This document shows, one piece after another, positions 18,086 to 28,281 of a stretch of 64,000 bases of DNA (the first letter of the stretch is position 1; every line of letters starts with the position of its first letter). The translations under genes and the position numbers were made by a program. A model generated the notes under the pieces. It searched no databases and had not been told where the DNA came from. It worked only from the letters and a program-made list of their open reading frames with translations. This DNA is from Paracoccus fistulariae (GTDB lineage: Bacteria > Pseudomonadota > Alphaproteobacteria > Rhodobacterales > Rhodobacteraceae), in assembly GCF_028553785.1 (NCBI RefSeq), contig NZ_CP067136.1, positions 2,292,501 to 2,356,500 on the forward strand, given 5' to 3'.

Positions 18086-18673
18086 GTGTATACTGTCATC
18101 GGCCCGGTGCAAAGCCGCACGTTACGCGTGATCTGGATGCTGGAAGAGCTTGGTCAACCCTATGACCACGTCCCCGCCCTGCCACAAAGCGACAGCGTGG
18201 TGCAGATCAATCCGGCGGGCAAGGTTCCTGTGCTGATCTATGACGGCACGCCGATTACCGATTCGACAGCCATCATGACCTTTCTGGCCGACCGTCACGG
18301 CAAGATGACCTATCCCGCCGGCACGCTGGAGCGCGCGCGTCAGGACAGTCTGACCCAATTCCTGCTGGACGAATTTGATGCCGCGCTGTGGCTGGCCGCG
18401 CGGCACAGCTTTGTCCTGCCCGAGGAATTGCGCCTCTCGGCCATCAAGAACACGCTGCGGTGGGAATTCGAGAAAAGCCAGAAACAGCTGATCCACCGCA
18501 TGGGTGAGGGCGATTTCGTCATCGGCGATCAGATGACGGTGCCCGATATCATTCTGGCCCATTGCCTGATCTGGGCGCTGACGGCGAAATTCCGGGTGAT
18601 CGAGCCGCGCCTGTCGAAATTTCTGGCCCAGATGCGCGAACGCCCGGCATTCCGGCGCGCCGTGGCGGAATAG
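18086..18673 (+). CDS. Glutathione S-transferase family protein
   Basis: A 195-residue cytoplasmic GST. The N-terminal thioredoxin-fold domain has the G-site region SRTLRVIWMLEELG, the cis-Pro segment INPAGKVPVLI and DGTPITDSTAI. The all-alpha C-terminal domain includes GDFVIGDQMTVPDIILAH. It probably conjugates or reduces hydrophobic electrophiles; the substrate is unknown. The GTG start follows GAAGGGA. Convergent with the flavoprotein gene, only 3 bases apart. Confidence 0.9.
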   Translation: MYTVIGPVQSRTLRVIWMLEELGQPYDHVPALPQSDSVVQINPAGKVPVLIYDGTPITDSTAIMTFLADRHGKMTYPAGTLERARQDSLTQFLLDEFDAALWLAARHSFVLPEELRLSAIKNTLRWEFEKSQKQLIHRMGEGDFVIGDQMTVPDIILAHCLIWALTAKFRVIEPRLSKFLAQMRERPAFRRAVAE

Positions 18674-18676
18674 GCG

Positions 18677-19852
18677 TCAGTGCTGCAACAGCCGCGCCGC
18701 CGCCCGCCCGGCATGCCGACCAAGCGCCAGACAGCCGGTCAGCAGATAGCCCCCCGTCGGCGCCTCCCAATCCAGCATCTCGCCCGCGGCGAAGACGCCG
18801 GGCAAGGCGCGTAATTCCAGATCCGGCGTGACGGCGGACCATGCCACGCCACCTGCCGAGGAAATCGCCCGATCCAGCGCCATCGGACCGTCATGTCGCA
18901 ATGGCAGCGCCTTGGCGCGGGTGGCCCAGCCGTCGGCAGAGCCCGGAAGCGGCCGCCCCCATTCCAGCAGCAGCGCGACCTTGACCGGATCGCCCAGAAC
19001 ACGCCGCAGCCAGTTGCCCAGGGACAGCCTACCCCTGGGGCGCGCGAACCGCTGCGCCAGCCTGTCGTGATCCAGATCCGGCGCCAGATCGACCAGCGCC
19101 ACCGCGCCGTCGCGGATCGCGGCCGCGACCTCATAGACGCCGCCGCCCTCGATCCCCGCATGCGATATCACCCATTCGCCCCGGCTGACCCGGTCGCCCG
19201 CGCGGATCGCCACACCTTTCATCGCCTGCCCGATCACCTTCTGCATCGGCGCGGACCATGCGACGCGGAATCCCATATTGGCGGGCCGGAAGGGCGCAAT
19301 CTGCACCCCGGCATCACGCAACATCGGCACCCATGCCGCGTCCGAACCCAGCCGTGGCCAGCTTGCCCCACCAAGTGCCAGCACCGTGACGTCGGGGCGA
19401 AGCAAACTCTCACCCTGCGGGGTGGCAAAGCGAAAGCCGCCCTCAAGACCCGTCCAGCGCCAGCGGCTGCGCAGATCGGCCCCGGCCTGCCGCAACCGCG
19501 CCAGCCAGGCCCGCAGCAGGGGCGAGGCTTTCATTCCCACCGGAAACACCCGCCCGGTCGAGCCTGTGAACATCTGCTGACCCAACCCTTCGGCCCATGC
19601 CGTCGCCTGCTGCGGGCCAAAACCAAAGGGGGCGAAATCCGGCATGTCAGGACCGGCGAACTGGCCGAAAAACACATCATCCGGCTGTACCTTGGTCAGG
19701 TTCAGCCCGGATTTTCCTGCCATCAGGAATTTGCGCGCGGGCGTCGGCATCGCATCGGCGATGATCACGCGATGGCCCGCGCCTGTCAGCGCCTCAGCCG
19801 CCATCAGACCTGCGGGGCCGGCCCCGATGATCAGCGCACGGGCCTTGGTCAC
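18677..19852 (-). CDS. NAD(P)/FAD-dependent oxidoreductase (HI0933-like)
   Basis: A 391-residue flavoprotein of the BaiN/HI0933 group, TIGR03862 type. The N-terminal Rossmann motif LIIGAGPAGLMAAEAL binds FAD, and ARKFLMAGKSGLNLT is the family signature. The C-terminal APTGGYLLTGCLALGRHAG closes the FAD site. Biochemical role unknown. The GTG start at 19852 overlaps the holA stop (GTGA), making it the last gene of the leuS-lptE-holA operon. Upstream in-frame codons are a holA shadow and were excluded. Confidence 0.88.
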   Translation of the reverse strand: MTKARALIIGAGPAGLMAAEALTGAGHRVIIADAMPTPARKFLMAGKSGLNLTKVQPDDVFFGQFAGPDMPDFAPFGFGPQQATAWAEGLGQQMFTGSTGRVFPVGMKASPLLRAWLARLRQAGADLRSRWRWTGLEGGFRFATPQGESLLRPDVTVLALGGASWPRLGSDAAWVPMLRDAGVQIAPFRPANMGFRVAWSAPMQKVIGQAMKGVAIRAGDRVSRGEWVISHAGIEGGGVYEVAAAIRDGAVALVDLAPDLDHDRLAQRFARPRGRLSLGNWLRRVLGDPVKVALLLEWGRPLPGSADGWATRAKALPLRHDGPMALDRAISSAGGVAWSAVTPDLELRALPGVFAAGEMLDWEAPTGGYLLTGCLALGRHAGRAAARLLQH

Positions 19853-20877
19853 CGCCTGCCCCGGGGCGTCATGGCCAGCCGGATCAGCGCGCGTTCCACC
19901 AGCGGCATCTGCGGGGCGCGGGTTGAACTGCGCAGCGCCAGATCTGTATCCAGCAGGCTGCGTACAGCATCCTCCAGCGGCGCCATGCCCCAGCTTTGCG
20001 CCTGTCGCGCCATGCGGTCGCGGCGCGGGCCAAAGACCGGCGGGCGCATCCGCGACAGCGCGGTACCGGGACCGGCGGGATCTGCCGCCGCCAGATGCAG
20101 CGCCCGGAAATGGCGCAGCGCCGCGATGCACAGGGTGACGGGTGCGGTGCCCTGCCCCTCGATCCGGCGCATCAGCGGGCCGAACTCTGCCTGCCGCCCT
20201 TCGGCAACGACATGGATCAGCTCATCCAGATCGGCCTCGATGGTGGCGGGCGCCATCAGGGCGATCTCATCGACGGTCAGGGGCGCGGGATCGCCATGCT
20301 TGTACAGGCCGATCTTTTCGATGGTCTGGCGCAGATCGCCCGGATCCAGCGCCCGGGCCAGCACCATCACCTCGCGCAGGGCGGCAGAGGGCACCTGCGT
20401 CAGACCAGCCTCGGCCAGCCAGCGGGACACCTCTTCCTCGCCGGGGGGGTCGTCATAGATGGGCGCGGTAACGGCCTCTTTATGCGGCTCGAACAGTTTG
20501 CGCAGGGCCGAGGATTTGGCCAGCCCGCCCGCCGTCACCACAATGACCGCATCGCCGGACTGCCAATCCTGCAGGGCGGCGGCGACCGCAGGGGCGGCAT
20601 TGTCAGGCGTATCTTCGACCAGCACGACGCGGGGGCCGGGAAAGAAGCCAATCTCCTTGACCGCATCCAGCAATTGCGCGCCATCCTTGCGCAGGGCCGC
20701 GCCGGGCATGCGGTTCAGGCGCATTTCCTCTTCGGCATTTTCGCCGACCAGCGCGCGCACCGCCTCGGCCCGTTTCAGCGCCACGCGCATCGCGTCCTGA
20801 CCATAGATCAGCAGCGCCGGGCGCGAGGGATCGGGCCGCGCCAGATAGCGGGCGATCTCTCCGCCCTTGAGGATCAT
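19849..20877 (-). CDS. holA: DNA polymerase III subunit delta
   Basis: The clamp-loader subunit that opens the beta clamp. It has 342 residues. The N-terminus [28 protein letters not shown] and the central VVLVEDTPDN and KSSALRKLFE are typical of alphaproteobacterial HolA. Its ATG overlaps the lptE stop as ATGA, and its stop overlaps the next gene's start, so it sits in the middle of a coupled operon. Confidence 0.92.
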   Translation of the reverse strand: MILKGGEIARYLARPDPSRPALLIYGQDAMRVALKRAEAVRALVGENAEEEMRLNRMPGAALRKDGAQLLDAVKEIGFFPGPRVVLVEDTPDNAAPAVAAALQDWQSGDAVIVVTAGGLAKSSALRKLFEPHKEAVTAPIYDDPPGEEEVSRWLAEAGLTQVPSAALREVMVLARALDPGDLRQTIEKIGLYKHGDPAPLTVDEIALMAPATIEADLDELIHVVAEGRQAEFGPLMRRIEGQGTAPVTLCIAALRHFRALHLAAADPAGPGTALSRMRPPVFGPRRDRMARQAQSWGMAPLEDAVRSLLDTDLALRSSTRAPQMPLVERALIRLAMTPRGRR

Positions 20878-21365
20878 TCCGGCAACTGGGACGACGCCGC
20901 CAGCAGGCGGGTCACCACCTGATCGGCCAGCATCACCGCCAGTCGGCGGCGGGCATCGCCTTCGGCCGACAGCGTGCTGATCGTGGTGCCGGTGGTGGAA
21001 TAAGAGGTAAAGCTGCTGACCCGCCCCTGCATCAGCACCTGCCCGGCCTGATCCTTCAGCGCGAAATCAGCGGTGCCGTTCAGCGAATAGCGGGTTGTCA
21101 CCTCGTCCGGGGTGATCGCCTGTGGCACGACGCCGACGCTGATCTGGTAATCCAGATCATAGGTGCCGCCTTCCGGGCCCAGCCTTTCGCCAAGACGCTG
21201 ATTGAAGGCGAAATCCTGATAGGTGTCGGGATCGCGCGGTCGGACCTTGCCGAACAACCTGCCCCCGCCGCCGCCCGGCCCGTAAACCGGCGTCAGCCCG
21301 CAGGCCGACAGGGCAAGCACACCCAACAGGGCGGCGCGGCGGGTCAGGCGGTCAGGCAACGACAT
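20874..21365 (-). CDS. lptE: LPS-assembly lipoprotein LptE
   Basis: A 163-residue outer-membrane lipoprotein with lipobox LSAC (Cys22) and the LptE-typical start [11 protein letters not shown]. It plugs the LptD barrel and helps insert lipopolysaccharide. The middle [32 protein letters not shown] matches the family. It overlaps leuS by 14 bases and holA by 4, the usual gene order in this group. Confidence 0.92.
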   Translation of the reverse strand: MSLPDRLTRRAALLGVLALSACGLTPVYGPGGGGGRLFGKVRPRDPDTYQDFAFNQRLGERLGPEGGTYDLDYQISVGVVPQAITPDEVTTRYSLNGTADFALKDQAGQVLMQGRVSSFTSYSTTGTTISTLSAEGDARRRLAVMLADQVVTRLLAASSQLPE

Positions 21366-23904
21366 TCACGATCCTTCCGGGCACGACGATCAGCTTTTTC
21401 GGCGCCGCACCGTCAAGGAAACGCTGCACGGTATCATCGGCCAGAACCAGCGATTCGATCTGATCCTTGGGCGTGTCGCGGGCAACGGTGATTTCCGCGC
21501 GGCGCTTGCCATTGATCTGGATCGGCAGCGTCACGGTATCGTCTTCCAGCAATGCGGGATCGGCCTTGGGCCAGGGCGCATCGACGACCAGCCCCTGACC
21601 GCCCGACATCGCCCAGACCTCTTCGGCCAGATGCGGCACGAAGGGCGCCATCAACTGCGCCATGATGCGCATCACCTGGGCCCGCGTATCACCGCCTGCC
21701 TTGGATTTGCCGATGGCATTGGCCAGTTCGTAAAGCTTCGCCACCGCCTTGTTGAAGGCAAAGCCCTCGATGGATTTCGTGACATCGGCAATGGCGCGAT
21801 GGGCGGCGCGCAACAGGTCGGGATCCTCGCCCCCCGCCGGGGCCTCATCCGCCAGGCGCCAGACGCGCGACAGGAATTTCGAGGCCGCCTCGGCCCCCGC
21901 AGCGGTCCATTCCACGTCACGTTCGGGCGGGCTGTCAGACAGCATGAACCAGCGCGCGGTATCGGCGCCGAAATTGGCGACGATATCGACAGGATCGACG
22001 ACGTTCTTTTTCGATTTCGACATCTTGGCCGAGGGGATGATCTGCACCTCTCGCCCGTCGCTTTTCAGATAGGCCTTGCCATCGCGCCGTTCGATCTCTT
22101 CGGGCAGATGATAGACCGCACGGTCCTTGGCATCGCGGGTCAGATAGATCTCATGCGTGACCATGCCCTGGGTGAACAGCGCCTTGAAGGGTTCGCTGGC
22201 ACTGTCGGGCAGATGCCCCGTCTTGACCATCGCGCGCGCAAAGAAGCGCGAATAGAGCAGGTGCAGAATCGCATGCTCGATCCCGCCGATATACTGATCG
22301 ACATTCATCCAGTAATCGGCCTCGGCCCGGTCTGTGGGCGTCGGGGCATGGGGGCTGGTAAAGCGGGCGTAATACCAGGACGAATCGACAAACGTGTCCA
22401 TCGTGTCGGTTTCGCGCAGGGCCGCGCCGCCACAGGCCGGACAGGTGGTCTGGCGCCATGTCGGATGCCGGTCCAGCGGATTGCCGGGCACGTCGAAGCT
22501 GACATCCAGCGGCAACAGCACGGGCAGGTTTTCCTTGGCCTCGGGCACGGTGCCGCAGCTTTCGCAATGCAGGACCGGGATCGGGCAGCCCCAGTAACGC
22601 TGCCGCGAAATGCCCCAGTCCCGAAGGCGGAACTTGGTCACGCCCTCGCCCCAGCCCTGCTGTTCAGCGACCGCGATGGCGGCGGGCACGGCCTCTTCGG
22701 CGGTCTGGTCGGTCTGGCCCGCGAAGCCCCGCACATAGGTCACGGTTTCGGTCTTGGCAGGCACATAGGGGGCGGTTGCGACCATCGCATCCGCGGCCGC
22801 GAGGTCCATCCTCGGTTCCCCGAAGGTCGCGGGGATGGGAAGCCCGTATTTGGTGGCGAATTCATGGTCGCGTTCGTCATGGGCGGGTGAGCCGAAAATG
22901 GCGCCGGTGCCGTAATCCATCAGCACGAAATTGGCGATCCAGATCGGCAATTCCCAATCGGCATCCAGCGGGTGCCGTACGGTCAGACCGGTGTCGAAGC
23001 CCATCTTGGGCGCGGTTTCGATCGCCTCTTCGGTGGTGCCGATGCGGCGGCATTCCTCGACAAAAGCGGCGATCTCGGGATTGCCCTCGGCCAGGTGCCG
23101 GACCAGCGGATGATCCGGGGACAGCGCGACGAAACTGGCGCCGCGCAACGTGTCGGGCCGCGTGGTATAGACCTCGATCTGATCAAAGCCTTCGGGCGCA
23201 TTCACCGTCTGGAAGCGGAATTGCAGGCCGCGCGACTTGCCGATCCAGTTCGACTGCATCAGCCGCACCTTTTCCGGCCACCCGTCCAGCCCGTCCAGCG
23301 CCGCCAGCAGCTCTTCGGAGTAATCGCTGATGCGGAAGAACCACTGGGTCAGTTCCTTCCGCTCGACCGCCGCGCCCGAGCGCCAGCCCTTGCCGTCGAT
23401 CACCTGTTCATTGGCAAGCACGGTCATATCGACCGGATCCCAGTTCACCTGCGCCGATTTGCGGGTGATCAGGCCCGCGTCCAGCATGTCCAGGAACAGC
23501 GCCTGCTGCTGCGCCACGTAATCATCGTCACAGGTGGCGAATTCGCGCGACCAGTCGATGGACAGGCCCAGCGGCTTCAACTGATCCTTCATCGTCGCGA
23601 TATTGGCATAGGTCCAGTCGCGGGGGTGGCCGCCCTGCTCCATCGCGGCGTTTTCGGCGGGCATGCCAAAGGCGTCCCATCCCATCGGATGCAGCACCGA
23701 AAAGCCCTGCGCCCGCTTGAACCGCGCCACGACATCGCCCATCGCGTAATTGCGCACATGCCCCATGTGGATGCGACCCGAGGGATAGGGGAACATCTCC
23801 AGCACGTAATATTTCGGGCGTGCGTCGCGCTTGGCATCAAAGCTGCCGGCCTGTGCCCAGGCATCTTGCCACCGGGTTTCGGCACTGGAGGGATCATAGG
23901 GCAT
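21352..23904 (-). CDS. leuS: Leucyl-tRNA synthetase
   Basis: A class I synthetase of 850 residues that charges tRNA-Leu. The HIGH-type motif [14 protein letters not shown] is near residue 40 and [12 protein letters not shown] is the KMSKS loop. The CP1 editing domain includes [22 protein letters not shown] zinc-like CXXC pair (HCESCG, CPACGG) is present in the insertion. Start ATG at 23904 with GAGG upstream. Second gene of the operon starting at DUF3576. Confidence 0.97.
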   Translation of the reverse strand: MPYDPSSAETRWQDAWAQAGSFDAKRDARPKYYVLEMFPYPSGRIHMGHVRNYAMGDVVARFKRAQGFSVLHPMGWDAFGMPAENAAMEQGGHPRDWTYANIATMKDQLKPLGLSIDWSREFATCDDDYVAQQQALFLDMLDAGLITRKSAQVNWDPVDMTVLANEQVIDGKGWRSGAAVERKELTQWFFRISDYSEELLAALDGLDGWPEKVRLMQSNWIGKSRGLQFRFQTVNAPEGFDQIEVYTTRPDTLRGASFVALSPDHPLVRHLAEGNPEIAAFVEECRRIGTTEEAIETAPKMGFDTGLTVRHPLDADWELPIWIANFVLMDYGTGAIFGSPAHDERDHEFATKYGLPIPATFGEPRMDLAAADAMVATAPYVPAKTETVTYVRGFAGQTDQTAEEAVPAAIAVAEQQGWGEGVTKFRLRDWGISRQRYWGCPIPVLHCESCGTVPEAKENLPVLLPLDVSFDVPGNPLDRHPTWRQTTCPACGGAALRETDTMDTFVDSSWYYARFTSPHAPTPTDRAEADYWMNVDQYIGGIEHAILHLLYSRFFARAMVKTGHLPDSASEPFKALFTQGMVTHEIYLTRDAKDRAVYHLPEEIERRDGKAYLKSDGREVQIIPSAKMSKSKKNVVDPVDIVANFGADTARWFMLSDSPPERDVEWTAAGAEAASKFLSRVWRLADEAPAGGEDPDLLRAAHRAIADVTKSIEGFAFNKAVAKLYELANAIGKSKAGGDTRAQVMRIMAQLMAPFVPHLAEEVWAMSGGQGLVVDAPWPKADPALLEDDTVTLPIQINGKRRAEITVARDTPKDQIESLVLADDTVQRFLDGAAPKKLIVVPGRIVNVVA

Positions 23905-24044
23905 TGGGGACCTCGGGCGTCATCTGTTGGCCGTGGTTTATACGGCGGCGCATGGCGGGTCCAGAGGCGGGCGGGCATGGCCTGCCGCGCCCCGATCCGG
24001 TGCGCCGGTCGCGCACCGCTTATATAGGGGCCGTGCGGGCGGGC

Positions 24045-24515
24045 TTACAGACGACCGTCCTGAACCCGCAACTGCCGAGCGCGGGTCAGGATCGCATCCT
24101 CGACCGCGCGTACGGTCCCCGGCTCGACCGCAGAGCCGCCGGGGCCCTGCAATGACAGCTTGAGGCTGCGCGCATCCAGCGCCGGATCGCTGATCCTGAT
24201 CGTCGCGCGATAGGACCGGCCACCGCCGGGGGGCGTGCCATAGCCGGTCACGATCACGCCGGTGAAGGGGTCAACCGTCTGGATGGGCAGGAAATTCAGC
24301 ACATCAAGGCTGGCATTCCACAGGTATTTATTGACGCCGACGGTGTTGTTCGGGTTTTCCGAGCGATCGAACAGATCCCAGATCGTACTGCGGCGCGCAT
24401 CGGGATTCATATCCGATTCGAGCTGATCATTGGAAGTGCCGCGCCCGCCGCAGGCGGCCAGTCCGACGCATAGCGTCGAGACAAAGATCAGGCGCGCGAA
24501 GCGTGCGATTTTCAT
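24045..24515 (-). CDS. DUF3576 lipoprotein
   Basis: A 156-residue putative lipoprotein (lipobox LAAC, Cys22) of the alphaproteobacterial DUF3576 family. Recognisable stretches are VNKYLWNASLDVLNFLP and DPFTGVIVTGYGTPP. Function is unknown; its constant place before leuS and lptE hints at an envelope role. The RBS GGGGGA precedes the ATG. First gene of the unit, 140 bases upstream of leuS. Confidence 0.88.
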   Translation of the reverse strand: MKIARFARLIFVSTLCVGLAACGGRGTSNDQLESDMNPDARRSTIWDLFDRSENPNNTVGVNKYLWNASLDVLNFLPIQTVDPFTGVIVTGYGTPPGGGRSYRATIRISDPALDARSLKLSLQGPGGSAVEPGTVRAVEDAILTRARQLRVQDGRL

Positions 24516-24782
24516 TCAGTCCCCCGTTCTTCACGTTGTTGGCAGCTTTAGCGCGGAACACCCCCATGCGACAAGCCGTCAAGAAACCCTGCGCGTCCGG
24601 CCCCTGGCAAATCCGGTAACGGCTGAACACAAATGTGTGGCTCCGATGCATCACAGATTTGGCTAATGACCTCTATCCCAAAGCGATTCCGTTGCATCGT
24701 GAGGTCTAAAGGGGGAAACACAATGCATACCCAAGACGGGACAACCCGGTTGGGCATCAGAGAGACAAGAGGGAACATGACT

Positions 24783-25832
24783 ATGAAAAAGGCACTTATC
24801 GCCTCCACCGCGCTGGTTCTGACCGCTGGTGTCGCAGCCGCTGACGTCACCATCTCGGGCTATGGCCGCACCGGTCTGAACTATTACGATGGCCCGCAGG
24901 CTGATCGCGTCACCAGCGACGAGTTCGGCAACAGCTGGACCCAGGAAGCCAACAAGACCACCATCCAGTCGCGTCTGCGCCTGAACATCGACGCCTCGAC
25001 CTCGACCGACACCGGCATCGACTTTGGTGGCCGCATCCGTCTGCAGTGGGACCAGGGCGACGAAGAAACCACCGTTGCACCCGGTTACCTGTACATGAGC
25101 ACCAGCGGGCTGCGCATGGAAGTCGGTAACTCGAACACCGCGTTCGACTCGGCTGGCCTGCTCTTCGCATCGGAAGTCGGCATCTTCGACCGTTCGTTCG
25201 GTAACTCGCGCGGCAACTTCTTTGCCTATAACACCGATGGCTACCCGAGCGCTTCGAACTTCGACGGCGACGACCTGCTGAACGACTACCTGGGCATCTT
25301 CGCCAGCTACTCGATCGACAACCTGACCCTGCGCGGCTCGATCGTGAACCCCGACCAGCGTTATTCGCCCAGCTTCAACTTCTCGAAAAAAGAAGTTGGT
25401 ATCTCGGTTGACTACACCTGGAACGACCGTCTGGAACTGTCGGCTGCCTATGTCAGCAACGGTGCCGGTCTTGACGGCAACGACCAGTGGTTCGTCGGCG
25501 CCCGCTACGCTGTCATGGACAATGCCCGCATCGGTCTGAACTACATCGACAACGGTGAGCCGGGTGAGTACGTCTATGACGCAGGCACCAACACCTACAG
25601 CTGGGATCAGGACGATCTGGACAAGACCGTCGTTCTCTATGGTGACTACACCATGAACGAGTGGAACTTCGAAGCCTATATCGCCAACAACGGCGACGAC
25701 GCAAACGAGCGTGACAACGCGTTCGGTCTGGGCGTGAACTACGATCTGGGCGGCGCTCGCGTTTCGGGCGGCATCCAGAGCGACTACAACAAAGACACGC
25801 TGGCTGACTTTGGTGTTCGCTTCGACTTCTGA
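24783..25832 (+). CDS. Outer-membrane porin
   Basis: A 349-residue general porin with signal peptide MKKALIASTALVLTAGVAAA. The mature part starts DVTISGYGRTGLNYYDG, shows alternating beta strands, is rich in Asp, Asn and Tyr, and ends in Phe (VRFDF) as barrel proteins do for BAM recognition. Codon use is strongly biased (GGT, AAC, CTG), indicating high expression. The start at 24783 has GAGGGA 8 bases upstream; two in-frame ATGs (24723, 24777) also exist. A strong terminator follows. Confidence 0.93.
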   Translation: MKKALIASTALVLTAGVAAADVTISGYGRTGLNYYDGPQADRVTSDEFGNSWTQEANKTTIQSRLRLNIDASTSTDTGIDFGGRIRLQWDQGDEETTVAPGYLYMSTSGLRMEVGNSNTAFDSAGLLFASEVGIFDRSFGNSRGNFFAYNTDGYPSASNFDGDDLLNDYLGIFASYSIDNLTLRGSIVNPDQRYSPSFNFSKKEVGISVDYTWNDRLELSAAYVSNGAGLDGNDQWFVGARYAVMDNARIGLNYIDNGEPGEYVYDAGTNTYSWDQDDLDKTVVLYGDYTMNEWNFEAYIANNGDDANERDNAFGLGVNYDLGGARVSGGIQSDYNKDTLADFGVRFDF

Positions 25833-25855
25833 TCCTTGGGATCACAGTCTTTCGG

Positions 25856-25890
25856 AAAGAGCGGGCCTTGCGCCCGCTCTTTTCTTTTTG
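25856..25890 (+). terminator. Rho-independent terminator of the porin gene
   Basis: A perfect 11-bp stem AAAGAGCGGGC / GCCCGCTCTTT with a CTTGC loop runs into TTCTTTTT. It stands between the porin stop and yggS. Confidence 0.92.
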
Positions 25891-25903
25891 TCTTGTCGCC
25901 ATC

Positions 25904-26557
25904 ATGGGACTTGATGATATCAAACGCCGCATTGCGGATGCCGAAGTTGCTGCGGGCCGTGCGCCCGGCAGCGTGACCCTGATCGCCGTCAGCAAGGTGC
26001 AGCCCCCCGAGCGGGTCGAGACCGTGCTGCTGAACGGGCAGCGCGTCTTTGGTGAAAACTATGTGCAGGAGGCGCAGGGCAAATGGCCCGGCTGGCGCGA
26101 CAGGTTCGACGGGGTAGAGCTGCATATGATCGGGCCGTTGCAGTCGAACAAGGCGAAGCAGGCGGTGCAGCTTTTCGATGCGATCCACACGCTGGACCGG
26201 ATGTCGCTGGCCCGCAAGCTGGCCGCGCAGATCCGCGATCAGGGACGCGACCCCTTGCTTTTCATTCAGGTCAATACCGGGGATGAGCCGCAAAAGGCGG
26301 GGATTCTGGCGGATGAACTGCCGGGCTTTCTGGCCTCTTGCCGCGATCTGGGCCTGTCGCCGCAGGGCCTGATGTGCATCCCGCCCGAGGATCAGGATCC
26401 GGTGCCGCATTTCCGCCTGCTGCGCGATCTGGCGGCGCAAAACGACCTGCCCCTGCTGTCAATGGGGATGAGCGCGGATTTCGAGGCCGCCATCGCGGAA
26501 GGGGCCACGCATATTCGCGTCGGTTCCGCCATTTTCGGCCAGCGTGATTACGGCTGA
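25904..26557 (+). CDS. yggS: PLP homeostasis protein YggS/PLPBP
   Basis: A 217-residue TIM-barrel protein that binds pyridoxal 5'-phosphate and balances vitamin B6 and amino-acid pools. PLP-binding Lys lies in LIAVSKVQPPE. Other family marks are VFGENYVQEAQGKW, HMIGPLQSNKAKQAV and LSMGMSADFEAAIAEGATHIRVGSAIFG. An ATG at 25904 matches homologues; an in-frame codon upstream lies inside the porin terminator and is rejected. Confidence 0.94.
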   Translation: MGLDDIKRRIADAEVAAGRAPGSVTLIAVSKVQPPERVETVLLNGQRVFGENYVQEAQGKWPGWRDRFDGVELHMIGPLQSNKAKQAVQLFDAIHTLDRMSLARKLAAQIRDQGRDPLLFIQVNTGDEPQKAGILADELPGFLASCRDLGLSPQGLMCIPPEDQDPVPHFRLLRDLAAQNDLPLLSMGMSADFEAAIAEGATHIRVGSAIFGQRDYG

Positions 26558-26566
26558 GCCGTTGCT

Positions 26567-27082
26567 TTATGGATATTTGGACAAAGAAGAAGGGATGATG
26601 ACGCCTGTGCCGGGTATGGCGCGGGCGGCGATCCACAAGAGATGCGGGCGGGCGAAGGCGATGCAGCCTTCCGTCCCGAAACGCGGGCGGCGCCATTGAT
26701 GCAGGAAGATGGCCGATCCGCGCCCCGGCTGGGCATCGGGCCAGTTCCAGTCGGTGGTCAGGATCAGGTCATAAAGCGGATCGGGGCGGCGCAGACGTTC
26801 ATGGCTGGCTTTTGACGGGGCGCGGACGTGGTGGTTATAGGCGGCATGGTCGGGCGCATCGCACCACAGATCGCCGGGGCCGATCGGGCGCGCCCAAGGC
26901 GCCGGTCGAGGCAGGCGGTCGGGGCGATACCACAGGCCGGTGATGGTCAGCCGGCCTGCGGGCGTGGCGCTGTCGCCCTCTGCCTTGCGGCGGGTGACGC
27001 CGTTGCGGCCGATGCTGCAGGGGAAGATCCGGCCGTGAAAGCGCAGCCCCCTGGGCGTCAGCACCATATCCTGCGGGGTCAC
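26567..27082 (-). CDS. L,D-transpeptidase (YkuD-like)
   Basis: A 171-residue L,D-transpeptidase catalytic-domain protein. The His in IFLHQW and the Cys in RFGTEGCIAF supply the YkuD catalytic pair. No signal peptide is visible, unlike typical periplasmic family members. It may form 3-3 peptidoglycan crosslinks or act on a related substrate, but the lack of an export signal leaves this open. The GTG start at 27082 overlaps the ribA stop (GTGA); an ATG at 27067 is an alternative. Confidence 0.82.
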   Translation of the reverse strand: MTPQDMVLTPRGLRFHGRIFPCSIGRNGVTRRKAEGDSATPAGRLTITGLWYRPDRLPRPAPWARPIGPGDLWCDAPDHAAYNHHVRAPSKASHERLRRPDPLYDLILTTDWNWPDAQPGRGSAIFLHQWRRPRFGTEGCIAFARPHLLWIAARAIPGTGVIIPSSLSKYP

Positions 27083-28179
27083 AGCAGATGCCCGGATTTG
27101 CTGGATTTCGTGTCCAGATAATCGGTATTGAAGCGGTTGCGCGCGGCGATCAGGGGCACGCGTTCGGCCACCGTGATGCCGTGGCTTTCCAGCATGGCGA
27201 CCTTGCGCGGGTTATTGGTCATCAGCCGTGTCGAGGTAAAGCCCAGCCGCCGCAGCAGCGCGGCGCCGACGCGGAAGTCGCGCTCATCATCCTCGAACCC
27301 CAGGCGGTGATTGGCCTCGACGGTGTCGAAGCCCTGATTTTGCAGATCATAGGCGCGCATCTTGTTGGCCAGCCCGATGCCCCGCCCCTCTTGATTGAGA
27401 TAGAGCAATACGCCCGATCCGTTCTTGCCCATCGCGGTCAGGGCGCCGTGCAATTGCGGCCCGCAATCGCATTTCAGGCTGCCCAGCACATCGCCGGTGA
27501 AACAGGCCGAATGCAGCCGTGCCAGAACGGGCGCGTCGCGGGGCGGGTCGCCGATCTCAATGGCGTAATGTTCGGTTCCCCCGTCATCGGGGCGGAAGAT
27601 ATGCAGGCGGGTGCGCTCTGCCGCGCCAAGGGGCAGGCGCGCGGCCACGACCGGATGCATCGCGGTTTCGCTGGCCAGAAGCGCCAGCAGCGGGCCCGGT
27701 TGCAGCGATGTCAGGCCCGGTTGCGGGGCGGCGGGCACCATCAGCATGGCGGGCAGAAGCTGCGCCGATTTGGCAAGCGCCAGCGCGGCCTGATGCGGCT
27801 GCACATCGCCGCCGCGTTCGGTAAAGCACGGCCCCTTCATTGGCGTCATCAGATCGCCCGCCGGATCCGACAGCGCGCGCAGCCAGCCCAGATCCGCATC
27901 GCCGGGTACCTTCACCCGCGCCAGCCCCGGATCATAGATGCGCGCCTTCAGCGTCTCGGCCCGCCGCGCGGTCAGCACCAATGCCGCCGGGCCAAGCGCC
28001 TGCAGATCGGCCAGACGCGCCGCCGACAGCGTCTCGACCGCCGCGGCAAGGTGGCCGCCGATCACCACCGGCAGGCCCATCCGCAGATCGGCCCGCGCCC
28101 GGGCGGCGGTTTCGGCAAGGGTCGGTATCAGGCTCATCTGCGCTTTGCCATCCTGCGGTTTTGAAACATTCTGAAACAT
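27079..28179 (-). CDS. ribA: GTP cyclohydrolase II with N-terminal extension
   Basis: It catalyses the first step of riboflavin synthesis. The C-terminal half has the zinc Cys triad in HSACFTGDVLGSLKCDCG and the catalytic NQEGRGIGLANKMRAYDLQ. About 165 residues precede it without the DHBP-synthase motifs, so this is not a RibBA fusion. I chose the ATG at 28179 because GGAGAG lies 8 bases upstream; an ATG at 28137 (MSLIPTL) is the likely alternative, giving 352 residues. Coupled to the L,D-transpeptidase gene by a 4-base overlap. Confidence 0.9.
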   Translation of the reverse strand: MFQNVSKPQDGKAQMSLIPTLAETAARARADLRMGLPVVIGGHLAAAVETLSAARLADLQALGPAALVLTARRAETLKARIYDPGLARVKVPGDADLGWLRALSDPAGDLMTPMKGPCFTERGGDVQPHQAALALAKSAQLLPAMLMVPAAPQPGLTSLQPGPLLALLASETAMHPVVAARLPLGAAERTRLHIFRPDDGGTEHYAIEIGDPPRDAPVLARLHSACFTGDVLGSLKCDCGPQLHGALTAMGKNGSGVLLYLNQEGRGIGLANKMRAYDLQNQGFDTVEANHRLGFEDDERDFRVGAALLRRLGFTSTRLMTNNPRKVAMLESHGITVAERVPLIAARNRFNTDYLDTKSSKSGHLL

Positions 28180-28281
28180 AATGGCACTCTCCGACAACTC
28201 CATGTGAGATTTCTGACATGATGCTGGACGGCAAGCGCCGCGATCCCCACTCATTTGCGCAATGATTTCCAAGGAGGCAAC

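Noticed and set aside
25913..25925. TTGAT-GAT-ATCAA, FNR-like
   Set aside because: Lies inside the yggS coding region with a 3-base spacer, so it is probably chance.
27079..28179. RibBA bifunctional fusion
   Set aside because: The N-terminal part lacks the acidic DHBP-synthase active-site motifs.
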